Source: JALXDT01 sp964634755
Lineage (GTDB): Bacteria > Acidobacteriota > Aminicenantia > JAMOAD01
Reading direction: 5' to 3'
Assembly: GCA_964634755.1 (NCBI GenBank)
Contig: CAZWJH010000004.1
Location: forward strand, 1 to 64,000
Length of the DNA stretch: 64,000 bases
Shown: positions 15,294 to 22,173 of the stretch, piece by piece
Numbering within the stretch: position 1 is the first letter of the stretch
Layout of the letters: each line of letters begins with the position of its first letter
Made by a program: the position numbers and the translations under genes
Notes under the pieces: generated by a model
Told to the model about the DNA's origin: nothing
Seen by the model: only the letters and a program-made list of their open reading frames with translations
Databases searched by the model: none

Positions 15294-16007
15294 TTACTTC
15301 TCTTTTATTATCTCAAGATCATCAAAGAAAACATAGCTATCTGCTTTTGACCAGAGCCCTATTTTACCATCAATAGATTCTTTCCAATTATAGTTTATGT
15401 AAAGTTTCCCGTTTAAATAGCCTTTTATGTTTCGCCTTTTGATTACGACTTTAAGTCTATGCCAGACCCTCGAAAGTGTTCTCGCCCCTCTTATCCATTG
15501 AACAGCTTTTCTTTTACCCTTTTCCATTTTAAATAGTACCATATTGTTTTCAAGAGGATTAGCCCTTGCGACAAGGTAATCTCCATTCTTTTTAATATTA
15601 AATGCTATTCCGGCTGCTTGATCAATTCTTCCGCTGATTCCTTTGAATCTTACTTTTATTATCCCGTCTTTAAAATTTTTGATTTCAGTGCAAATTGAAA
15701 GCGGAAAATAGTTGTATGCTTCAAGATTGTCCAAAAATTCGGCATATCTTTCTCCGTATAAACCCTTTGCTTTGCTTATTATCCCCTCTGATAAAAGTCC
15801 TTGCTCCAATTTTCTCCCATCAACTGCATAAACAATATTTTCTCTATCCTTATCAATATGCCATTTACCTACAAAAGAAGAAAATCCTTTGGCTTCCGTT
15901 CCCACGATTTGATTGTCAAAATTAAAAAACAATTTTTTTAGAGGAGTTATTGTTGCTTCCCAAAGAGTAAATACAATAATCAAAGTAAGAAAAGTTCTAA
16001 ACCTCAT
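15294..16007 (-). CDS. Exported/anchored protein with LamG/DUF1080-like beta domain
   Basis: 237 residues. An N-terminal hydrophobic segment (residues 5-17) is a signal peptide or anchor. The rest resembles a concanavalin-like jelly-roll of the DUF1080/LamG type: FVGKWHIDKD, GIAFNIKKNGDYLVARANPLENN, TLSRVWHRLKVVIKRRNIKGYLNGKL, KIGLWSKADSYVFFDDLEI. Such domains often bind or hydrolyse glycans, but I see no catalytic signature. It overlaps the ABC permease gene by 11 bases and is the last gene of that operon. Confidence 0.6.
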   Translation of the reverse strand: MRFRTFLTLIIVFTLWEATITPLKKLFFNFDNQIVGTEAKGFSSFVGKWHIDKDRENIVYAVDGRKLEQGLLSEGIISKAKGLYGERYAEFLDNLEAYNYFPLSICTEIKNFKDGIIKVRFKGISGRIDQAAGIAFNIKKNGDYLVARANPLENNMVLFKMEKGKRKAVQWIRGARTLSRVWHRLKVVIKRRNIKGYLNGKLYINYNWKESIDGKIGLWSKADSYVFFDDLEIIKEK

Positions 16008-17295
16008 CTTTTTTTCTCCTGGGTTTTTTTATTTGAAATAAAAAAATTAACATCGGAAAAATAAGAAAATATATGGCTATCATAAATCGACTCCAGTTTT
16101 TTTTAATAACTAATGGGTATCCTTTAAACTGTTTTTTCTCCTTTGATTTTTCTATTTTTTTTCCTGAGAGTTTCTGTAAAATCATAAATATTTCGTGAGC
16201 ACTGTTTGAATATGTTTGGTCTGTTTTGCCGTTAACAGTGTATTTGAATAATCTGTAACTCTCTTTTAGCTCTTCCCCTTTTGCGAATTCAAGTTTTACA
16301 TCAGATTTGACCATTTTAAGTTTTTTTAGAAAATCATTTGAATAATCTTTAAATCTGCCATCTGTGTGCTCAAGAAAGACTTTTATTTTTATTACCTGAA
16401 GTTTTTTTAAAAATTTTATTTCTCCTTGGGAAAAGGGATTTTTTCCGCTTTCACTTATGTCTTTTTTATATTGAAAATTCGCATTTAAGATAAAAAGGGG
16501 GATAAATAATAATATTGTTACAAAAATGGAAATAGCTCTTTTTCTAATGTTAAAATCAAAAAACAGGTAGGTTATGATAAAAAAAAAGGCACTCAAAAGA
16601 AAGAAATACATTATCGCTTGAGAGGAAAAAATTCCCTCCTCAAATTCTTTAAGCTGTTTTGTTACTGTCCATTCTGATATTTTGTTTAGGAAGGAAAATA
16701 TGTGCATCTCTTTGCCAAAATTCAAGAACCACGAAAGAATTATAACTGACAGAGCAAAAATAGAAGTTTGAGCAGTTGTCTCTAATAAAGTAGAAGCAAG
16801 AAAGGATACTGAAAGGATAAAAAGTCCGTATAAAAAATATCCTAAATTTAATAAAACAATTTCTTTCCAGGGGAGGTGTTCTCCGAGATATTGCCAGATT
16901 ACATAAATGGGTAAAAATGCAGCAAGAGAGGTAAATATGAAGATAAGACCTGCTGATATTTTTGAAACAAAGATTTCCTTTAATGAAAAGGGTAACTGAG
17001 GCAAAAGATAGATAGTATTGTTAGATTTTTCATCTCCTATTAATCTAATTAGGATAAACGGAGCAATCAGTGAAAATACAATAAAGAGTCCTCCGAAAGT
17101 CGGGACAAAGACTCCTGGGACAGGCTCAAACCCTGCAGCGTAAAGGGGATTGTTAATTGCTGCAGCACTTGCCTTTGAGTAAAGATCCACTGCCGAATAA
17201 AAGCTATAAACAATAACAGAGAATAGAATTAAAAAGTAAATTAAAAGACTTTTGAAAATATCTTTTGCTTCCTTTAAAACAAGCAGTTTTTTCAT
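15997..17295 (-). CDS. ABC-2 type transporter permease
   Basis: 432-residue membrane protein. It has an N-terminal ABC-2 permease unit with about six hydrophobic segments (residues 15-250) containing the typical RLIGDEKSNNTIYLLPQLPFS cytoplasmic loop, then a roughly 130-residue soluble part and one last membrane helix before a basic C-terminus. The layout resembles GldF/GldG-like permeases. Its ATG overlaps the end of the extended ATPase frame (ATGA). Because the ATPase gene is interrupted, the exporter may be inactive. Substrate unknown. Confidence 0.75.
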   Translation of the reverse strand: MKKLLVLKEAKDIFKSLLIYFLILFSVIVYSFYSAVDLYSKASAAAINNPLYAAGFEPVPGVFVPTFGGLFIVFSLIAPFILIRLIGDEKSNNTIYLLPQLPFSLKEIFVSKISAGLIFIFTSLAAFLPIYVIWQYLGEHLPWKEIVLLNLGYFLYGLFILSVSFLASTLLETTAQTSIFALSVIILSWFLNFGKEMHIFSFLNKISEWTVTKQLKEFEEGIFSSQAIMYFFLLSAFFFIITYLFFDFNIRKRAISIFVTILLFIPLFILNANFQYKKDISESGKNPFSQGEIKFLKKLQVIKIKVFLEHTDGRFKDYSNDFLKKLKMVKSDVKLEFAKGEELKESYRLFKYTVNGKTDQTYSNSAHEIFMILQKLSGKKIEKSKEKKQFKGYPLVIKKNWSRFMIAIYFLIFPMLIFLFQIKKPRRKKDEV

Positions 17296-17996
17296 TTTTC
17301 CAAGGCTTTTAAAAATATAGTCTCCAGATTATTACTTTTGCAGTCGTAGTTTTCCTTTAATTCCGACAGATTACCCTTTGCAACAATTGAACCATTATCT
17401 ATTAATATATAATAATTGCATATCTTCTGAGCATCAGCCAATTAATGAATTGAAAGTATAAATGAGAATCCGAGTTCATTCCTCTTTTTTATTATCTCTA
17501 TTATTCCTTTCATTTGTAGTGGATCAAACCCATCAAAAGGCTCATCAAGGATAATAAATGGTTTTTGGGTTGATAGAGCAGTATAAAGTTTTAGCCTCTG
17601 GTGCCATCCTTTCGAAAGATGTTTAATCTTTTTATGAAAAACGCTCTTCAATGATAATGCCTCCAAAAGTTCATTATCGGTAAATCCGTTTGCTCTGTTA
17701 AAAAATCTCAAAAATTCCACCACATAGTATTCAGGATAAAGTTTTAATTCCTCAAGCATAAATGAAATGTATTTTTTTCTCTCTCTGAAATTTTTTAATA
17801 CTTTCTGATTTATTATAATCTCTCCTCTGTCCGGAAATTCAAAACCTGAAATTATCCTGAAAAGGGTCAATTTTCCCGCACCATTTGGTCCTATTACCCC
17901 TGTAATTGATTTTTCGGGAATTGAAAAGGATATGTTTTTTAAAACAGGCGTATTTATATAACTCTTTTCGATCTCTCTTATTTCCAAATAAGGCAT
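17292..17996 (-). pseudogene. ABC transporter ATPase interrupted by an in-frame TAA
   Basis: The first 184 codons encode an ABC ATPase with D-loop and Walker B (FIILDEPFDGFDP), a variant signature (LSKGWHQRL) and H-loop (ILSIH). A TAA at 17442-17444 follows the H-loop His. Beyond it the same frame continues with about 50 family-like residues (LADAQKICNYYILIDNGSI...) to TGA at 17292-17294, which overlaps the permease ATG. In addition, Walker A reads GPNGAGKLTLF: the essential Ser/Thr after Lys is Leu (TTG at 17868-17870). Both changes are single C-to-T steps (CAA to TAA, TCG to TTG). Two independent key defects support a true pseudogene, although assembly error cannot be excluded. Confidence 0.8.
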
Positions 17997-18002
17997 AGAT
18001 TA

Positions 18003-18031
18003 ATTATAGTATCTAAGAGGATTCACTTCAA
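18003..18031 (-). promoter_or_regulatory. Promoter of the broken ABC operon, leaderless arrangement
   Basis: Minus strand: TTGAAG (18026-18031), 17-base spacer, TATAAT (18003-18008), 6 bases, then ATG at 17996. No SD is present. Confidence 0.65.
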
Positions 18032-18067
18032 AGAATCTTTAGCAAGCTATTTTAGGATAATACAAAG

Positions 18068-18083
18068 AAAGCTTGGGAGCTTT
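18068..18083 (-). terminator. Weak stem-loop after the AOR operon
   Basis: AAAGCT/AGCTTT arms around a 4-base loop lie about 60 bases past the radical SAM stop, followed on the minus strand by a T-rich stretch. It is a possible weak rho-independent terminator. Confidence 0.35.
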
Positions 18084-18140
18084 AAGTTTCGGGTTTTTAG
18101 TTGAGTTTTCGGGTAACAACAAGCGAATATTTTCTGAAAA

Positions 18141-19208
18141 CTAACTACAAATAGCAATTCTATGCCACCATAAACAATCGGCACATGTGGGAGAGTTCCC
18201 CCAACAATCCTCTTCGGTTGAATTAATAAAAAAACAACTGTCTCTGAATTCACAATCAGTGCAGGATGGGAAAAGAGAATTTTTAACTTCAAACCTGAAA
18301 ATCATATAATCTTTGCTATTCCAGATATCGTACAAGCTTTGGTTTTTTACATTCCCGAAGCTGTGAGCCTCAACTCTCTTCTCCTTTCCGAAAACAATTT
18401 CAGTATAATTGTGAAGTAGCCTATAGCAGGGAGAAACCTCCCCATCCCATCTTATAACAGTAGCATTGTTTTCTATAAAATCACAGTGCCTTTCTATTCT
18501 CGGTTTAAACTTTGAAATTATTGCATAAATTTGAGCAACAATAAGTTTATTAAGATAAAGGTCAAAATTTTCATACTTCCTTTTATTGTATAGTGTTGAA
18601 TCACATACCTTTTTTGTGGTGGGTACAATATTTGTAAAAATTATATCACTAACCCCGGCTTCAATAATTTCCTTCGTTGTGTCCTCAATCCTTTTTATGC
18701 TTTCTTTCCCGAGCGCATATTCCACTCCTATTTTAGGATATTCTCTTCCGGCATCTTTTACTTTATTATTAAAAGTTTTTATTAGTTCAAGAGTTTTTTT
18801 GAAAAAAGGGTGACCTATCTTACTGTCTTCCGCTGATATATTTATTTTATCCACCTCAGCACTTATTAAAAAATCCATCATAGAATCATTAATCAAAGAG
18901 CCATTGGAAGTTATGATAATTCTGTACCCTCTGTTTTTTAGCTCTATTACAGCATCTTTGAAATGTTTGTAAACCATTGGCTCTCCTATTCCTCCCAAAA
19001 CAACCCATCTGAGATCAGGAAATTCCTTCATATCATTGAGAATTTTTTGAAAAAGTTCATACTTCATGCTCCCGAATTTTTCTCGGAAACTCTGTCTGAA
19101 ACACATTTCACAATCAAAATTGCAGTGTGTTGTAAGCTCTATGTAAAGCTTTCTTATATCTGCTTTTTCTTTAATATTTATTTCAGAATTTAATAGATTA
19201 AATTTCAT
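18141..19208 (-). CDS. Radical SAM maturase associated with tungsten AOR
   Basis: 355-residue radical SAM/SPASM enzyme. Cys29, Cys33 and Cys36 (HCNFDCEMC) bind the SAM [4Fe-4S] cluster; GGIGEP and TSNGSL motifs follow. Many C-terminal cysteines (PCYRL, CTDCEFRDSC, CWGNSPTCADC) form a SPASM-type auxiliary cluster region. Position at the end of an AOR/MoaD/MoeB operon and the overall motif layout match the family of tungsten-cofactor oxidoreductase radical SAM maturases (the cmo gene beside Pyrococcus AOR). The exact reaction of that family is not settled. It starts 2 bases after the MoeB-like stop. Confidence 0.85.
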   Translation of the reverse strand: MKFNLLNSEINIKEKADIRKLYIELTTHCNFDCEMCFRQSFREKFGSMKYELFQKILNDMKEFPDLRWVVLGGIGEPMVYKHFKDAVIELKNRGYRIIITSNGSLINDSMMDFLISAEVDKINISAEDSKIGHPFFKKTLELIKTFNNKVKDAGREYPKIGVEYALGKESIKRIEDTTKEIIEAGVSDIIFTNIVPTTKKVCDSTLYNKRKYENFDLYLNKLIVAQIYAIISKFKPRIERHCDFIENNATVIRWDGEVSPCYRLLHNYTEIVFGKEKRVEAHSFGNVKNQSLYDIWNSKDYMIFRFEVKNSLFPSCTDCEFRDSCFFINSTEEDCWGNSPTCADCLWWHRIAICS

Positions 19209-19210
19209 TA

Positions 19211-19882
19211 TTAAACAAGCCTTATAATTTCAAATTCATAATCTTTTAGATCAATTATTAAAAGCTTACCTGACAAATTTTCTTCCATTCCGCACAAAAC
19301 TTTTATGACTTCAAGAGCCTCAATTGCACCCGCAACCGATGCTGTTGACGAAAGTACCGGAATATTCTTTTTGTCAATTGCATTTGGAAAAACATCCTTT
19401 AATTTTTTTATTTTCTTTCTGTCGATTGTTGTTAATTGAATGAAAAATGATTCTATTCCCGCATGAACAAGAGGAATACTTTCTTTAGCCAAAATATCAT
19501 CCAATAAATAGCGGGTTTTAAAATTATCAAGGCAGTCTACTGCAATATCAATATCGGGTGGAATTATGAAATTTTCATCAATTTCCGTATAATTTGCAAT
19601 AATCTCTGTTTCTCTCGTGATTTTTAAAAGCTTTTCTCTTGCCACAAAAACCTTTTTCTTACCAAGATCATCTGCCGTATATAAAATTTGTCTGTTCAAA
19701 TCAGGCTCATCCACAATTCCGTTGTCCGTAAGATAGAGTTTACCTACTCCGTATCTTACCAGTAGTTCAGAGACTGATGTACCGATACCCCCCACACCGG
19801 CAACTAAAACTGTTGAATCTTTAAGTTTATTTTGGCATTTATCACCTATAACAGGAATCTGTCTTTCAAAAAAACTCTTCAT
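19211..19882 (-). CDS. ThiF/MoeB/HesA-family adenylyltransferase
   Basis: 223-residue E1-like enzyme that adenylates the C-terminal Gly of a MoaD/ThiS-type protein. ATP-binding GVGGIG at residues 29-34, then LTDNGIVDEPDLNRQ with the conserved Asp/Asn/Arg, and VDCLDNFKTRYLLDD. The zinc-binding CxxC pairs found in E. coli MoeB are missing, as in shorter HesA-like forms. It lies between the MoaD-like and radical SAM genes of the AOR operon, so its substrate is almost certainly the MoaD-like protein; the pathway is pterin dithiolene synthesis for the W/Mo cofactor. Confidence 0.9.
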   Translation of the reverse strand: MKSFFERQIPVIGDKCQNKLKDSTVLVAGVGGIGTSVSELLVRYGVGKLYLTDNGIVDEPDLNRQILYTADDLGKKKVFVAREKLLKITRETEIIANYTEIDENFIIPPDIDIAVDCLDNFKTRYLLDDILAKESIPLVHAGIESFFIQLTTIDRKKIKKLKDVFPNAIDKKNIPVLSSTASVAGAIEALEVIKVLCGMEENLSGKLLIIDLKDYEFEIIRLV

Positions 19883-20208
19883 TATCCCCCGCCTCCGGGA
19901 GGGAAAAATACGATATCATCCTCAGGATAAATTTCAGTTTCAAGTTCTTTCAAATGAAGTACATTTTTCCCCTTTATTAAAATAATAGCTCCTCTTTTAA
20001 GTTTTCCTTTTGAAATAAGTTTTTCTTTTAAACTCTTTCCTAAAATTTCACTCCCTTTTTCAATTAATTCAAACAATTTAAGAGGTGCCCTTTCGCTTTC
20101 AATTACTAAAAAATCCCTTTTAAAGTAAAGTTTAAATAGAGTGAAAAATTTAATTTTATACTGATAGGGAGGAGAAAAGTTTTCTCCTCCCGGTTCTCTT
20201 TTATTCAA
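19882..20208 (-). CDS. MoaD/ThiS-like ubiquitin-fold sulfur carrier
   Basis: 108 residues as drawn, with a beta-grasp fold: first strand KIKFFTLFKLYF, a middle helix (KLFELIEKGSE) and the end ELETEIYPEDDIVFFPPGGGG. The terminal Gly-Gly is the thiocarboxylate site. The start is uncertain: the drawn start is a TTG at 20206-20208 overlapping the AOR stop by 8 bases, giving an unusual 18-residue extension; the conserved fold begins near residue 19 where no ATG/GTG/TTG exists. The extension is encoded by a perfect 12-bp hairpin (20167-20191). It donates sulfur to the pterin of AOR, activated by the adjacent MoeB-like enzyme. Confidence 0.75.
   Translation of the reverse strand: MNKREPGGENFSPPYQYKIKFFTLFKLYFKRDFLVIESERAPLKLFELIEKGSEILGKSLKEKLISKGKLKRGAIILIKGKNVLHLKELETEIYPEDDIVFFPPGGGG
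20167..20191 (-). promoter_or_regulatory. Perfect hairpin with SD and anti-SD arms between AOR and MoaD
   Basis: 12-bp arms flank a single base. On the minus strand the 5' arm is GGGAGGAGAAAA and the 3' arm TTTTCTCCTCCC, so a strong SD pairs with a perfect anti-SD. It lies 9 bases past the AOR stop. It may limit transcription or translation of the downstream cofactor genes relative to AOR. Confidence 0.55.
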
Positions 20209-22009
20209 ACTCTATTCCAAGCTCCTTATACTTTTCTTTTGGAATTGTTCCGTCCTCATTCCATCCTCGTACTTTATAATATTCAGGAAGAAGTTTATCA
20301 AGGTGGACGACAGCTCCCTTTTGAGGACCATCGGGAAGTGGCTCCTTGAGCAATCTTTCCGGTAGAGTATCTGTCTCGGGACCTATGCCGGCTTTATAGT
20401 TAAAGTATCTTTCAAGATTCCATATCCTTTCACCGACAGTCATTAGCTCCTCTGTCGTATAATTAAATCCTGTTGCGCTGTTTACCAATTCTCTGTAATC
20501 ATCAGCTCCGAGAGCAAAAGAGCTGAAAAGACAGAGTCCTGAGGCATCAATAATTGCCGTAAGATCCTGAAAAATCTTAACCCACTGAGCCTTTCCTTCT
20601 ATCTTCTGAGTATCAAGTTTTTCAGGCACTCCCAATATCTCAGGAGAAATCATGTATCCTCTCACATGACATCCTCCTCTGTTGGATGTGGCGTACTCAA
20701 GCCCATGTCCCTGAGCACCTCTCGGATCATAAGCCGGAAGCTCCTGCTTTTTAACTGACATTGAAATTCCAGGATGTCCGTATGAGGATGCAAGTCTAAA
20801 AGAACCTTCGGCAAGCTTATCTCCGAAACCTTCCCTTAATCCTATTGCTCTTGTATAATAAACTATTGCTTCCGAGCTTCCGAATCTGAGCTCGGGTCCA
20901 CCTTTTAGCTCTTCCTTGGAAATATAACCTTTTTCATATAGTTCCATTGCCGCTGCTATTGTTGTTCCTGTGGAGATTGTATCAAGCCCTAATTCATTGC
21001 AGAGAAAATTTGCCTGAATTATTGCATTCAAATCACTTACATTACAATCCGCACCAAATGCCCATCCTGTCTCATACTCAGGGCCTTCACCTTCAAGCCC
21101 CGAAGGAAGTTTTGTCACTCTTCCGCATCCTATGGGGCAAGCATAGCATGCGGATGTGTTCACAAGATAACCTTTTTCAATCAATGCTTCACCGTTTACC
21201 TCATTTGTTTTGTCAAAGGTTCCAAACTGGAAATTCTTTGTCGGATAAAGTCCGTTCTGATTAATAATTGAGTCAAGAACCTTTGTTCCTAATTTCGGAA
21301 GCCCCTCTCCGGTAATCGCATCCTTTCTTAAGATTTCAACCTTATCCTTTATAACACCCATAAAATCAGAGATTTTCGGGGGTTTTTTGGACCCTTTAAC
21401 TATTATGGCCTTAAGGTTTTTGGAGCCCATAACAGCTCCGACTCCCGTTCTTCCCGCAGCTCTGTGCTTATCATTAATGACACATGAAAAGCGTACAAGC
21501 TTTTCTCCCGCAGGACCAATACAAGCGACTTTTGCTCTTCTCTCTCCGAATTCATCCACAAGAATAACAGTTGTCTCATGTGTGTTTTTCCCCCATAAAT
21601 GCTCTGCTGGTTTGATTTCAACACTGTTATCTTTAATTGCAAGATAAACCGGTATTTCGGATTTTCCTTCAACAATAAGCATATCATAACCCGCATGTTT
21701 TAGCTCAGCACCAAAATCACCTCCAGAGTTTGATGATGCAATTGTTCCAGTAAGAGGTCCTTTTGTTACAACCATATACCTTCCGCCTGTGGGCGCAGGT
21801 GTTCCTGTGAGAGGACCTGTGGCAAATATCAATTTGTTTTCAGCTGAAAGCTCGTCAATGTTAGGAGATACCTCTTTGACAAAATAATAAGTAGCAAGTC
21901 CTCTTCCTCCAAGATAAAGTTTGAAAAGCTCTTCTGGGATTTCCTCTGTTTTCACACTCCCATCGGAAAGATTTACCCTTAAAAGCTTTTTCCAAAAAGT
22001 TACTTCCAT
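20201..22009 (-). CDS. aor: Aldehyde ferredoxin oxidoreductase, tungsten type
   Basis: About 602 residues. Oxidises aldehydes to carboxylates with ferredoxin, using a bis-pterin tungsten cofactor and one [4Fe-4S] cluster. Family motifs: N-terminal LLRVNLSDGSV and LGGRGLATYY, TGPLTGTPAPTGGRY, SNSGGDFGAELKHAGYD, RTGVGAVMGSKNLKAI, the cluster ligands CYACPIGCGR with a distal Cys in SGLCLFS, and NRGGCHVRGYM near pterin contacts. Start at 22009 chosen for an excellent SD (GGAGGT, 5 bases); the upstream ATG at 22021 overlaps that SD. First gene of the AOR-moaD-moeB-rSAM operon, behind a strong promoter and a Moco/Tuco-type RNA leader. Confidence 0.95.
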   Translation of the reverse strand: MEVTFWKKLLRVNLSDGSVKTEEIPEELFKLYLGGRGLATYYFVKEVSPNIDELSAENKLIFATGPLTGTPAPTGGRYMVVTKGPLTGTIASSNSGGDFGAELKHAGYDMLIVEGKSEIPVYLAIKDNSVEIKPAEHLWGKNTHETTVILVDEFGERRAKVACIGPAGEKLVRFSCVINDKHRAAGRTGVGAVMGSKNLKAIIVKGSKKPPKISDFMGVIKDKVEILRKDAITGEGLPKLGTKVLDSIINQNGLYPTKNFQFGTFDKTNEVNGEALIEKGYLVNTSACYACPIGCGRVTKLPSGLEGEGPEYETGWAFGADCNVSDLNAIIQANFLCNELGLDTISTGTTIAAAMELYEKGYISKEELKGGPELRFGSSEAIVYYTRAIGLREGFGDKLAEGSFRLASSYGHPGISMSVKKQELPAYDPRGAQGHGLEYATSNRGGCHVRGYMISPEILGVPEKLDTQKIEGKAQWVKIFQDLTAIIDASGLCLFSSFALGADDYRELVNSATGFNYTTEELMTVGERIWNLERYFNYKAGIGPETDTLPERLLKEPLPDGPQKGAVVHLDKLLPEYYKVRGWNEDGTIPKEKYKELGIEFE

Positions 22010-22042
22010 TTTTACCTCCATACTTTATTTTCCTCTCTTTCC

Positions 22043-22127
22043 AAGTGTGGGAGGTATGGGAGTTTCCTCCCATGCCCGTTGGCCGTATTCCGTATCTTTC
22101 CGGACTTAGGAATCCCGGCTCGAGGGT
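22043..22127 (-). ncRNA. Probable Moco/Tuco riboswitch
   Basis: The leader between the promoter and the AOR SD is G/C-rich in an AT-rich genome and matches the Moco-motif layout as I remember it: a 5' CUCGAGCCGG segment, a stem (GCCG...AUUCC with GGAAU...CGGC), GCCAACGGG, a perfect 7-bp stem (AUGGGAG/CUCCCAU, 22056-22073) with a GAAA tetraloop, then ACCUCCC. Predicted transcription starts at about 22128, exactly at the aptamer. It precedes a tungsten enzyme, so it may sense the tungsten form (Tuco) of the cofactor. Not checked by covariance model. Confidence 0.72.
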
Positions 22128-22135
22128 TATATAAA

Positions 22136-22164
22136 ATAATACCTTTCCTAAAACCTCTTGTCAA
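22136..22164 (-). promoter_or_regulatory. Consensus promoter of the AOR operon
   Basis: Minus strand TTGACA (22159-22164), 17-base spacer, TATTAT (22136-22141). The start is predicted near 22128, giving a leader of about 120 bases that contains the riboswitch. Confidence 0.8.
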
Positions 22165-22173
22165 GCTTCTATC

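Noticed and set aside
18084..18125. Repetitive TTTCGGGTTTTTAGTTGAGTTTTCGGG-like segment (two partial copies) after the AOR operon
   Set aside because: Only two imperfect short copies occur, so it cannot be called a dispersed repeat or mobile element from this window.
21387..21696. Antisense frames inside the AOR gene
   Set aside because: They are shadows of a strongly conserved coding region in other frames, with no SD or family signature.
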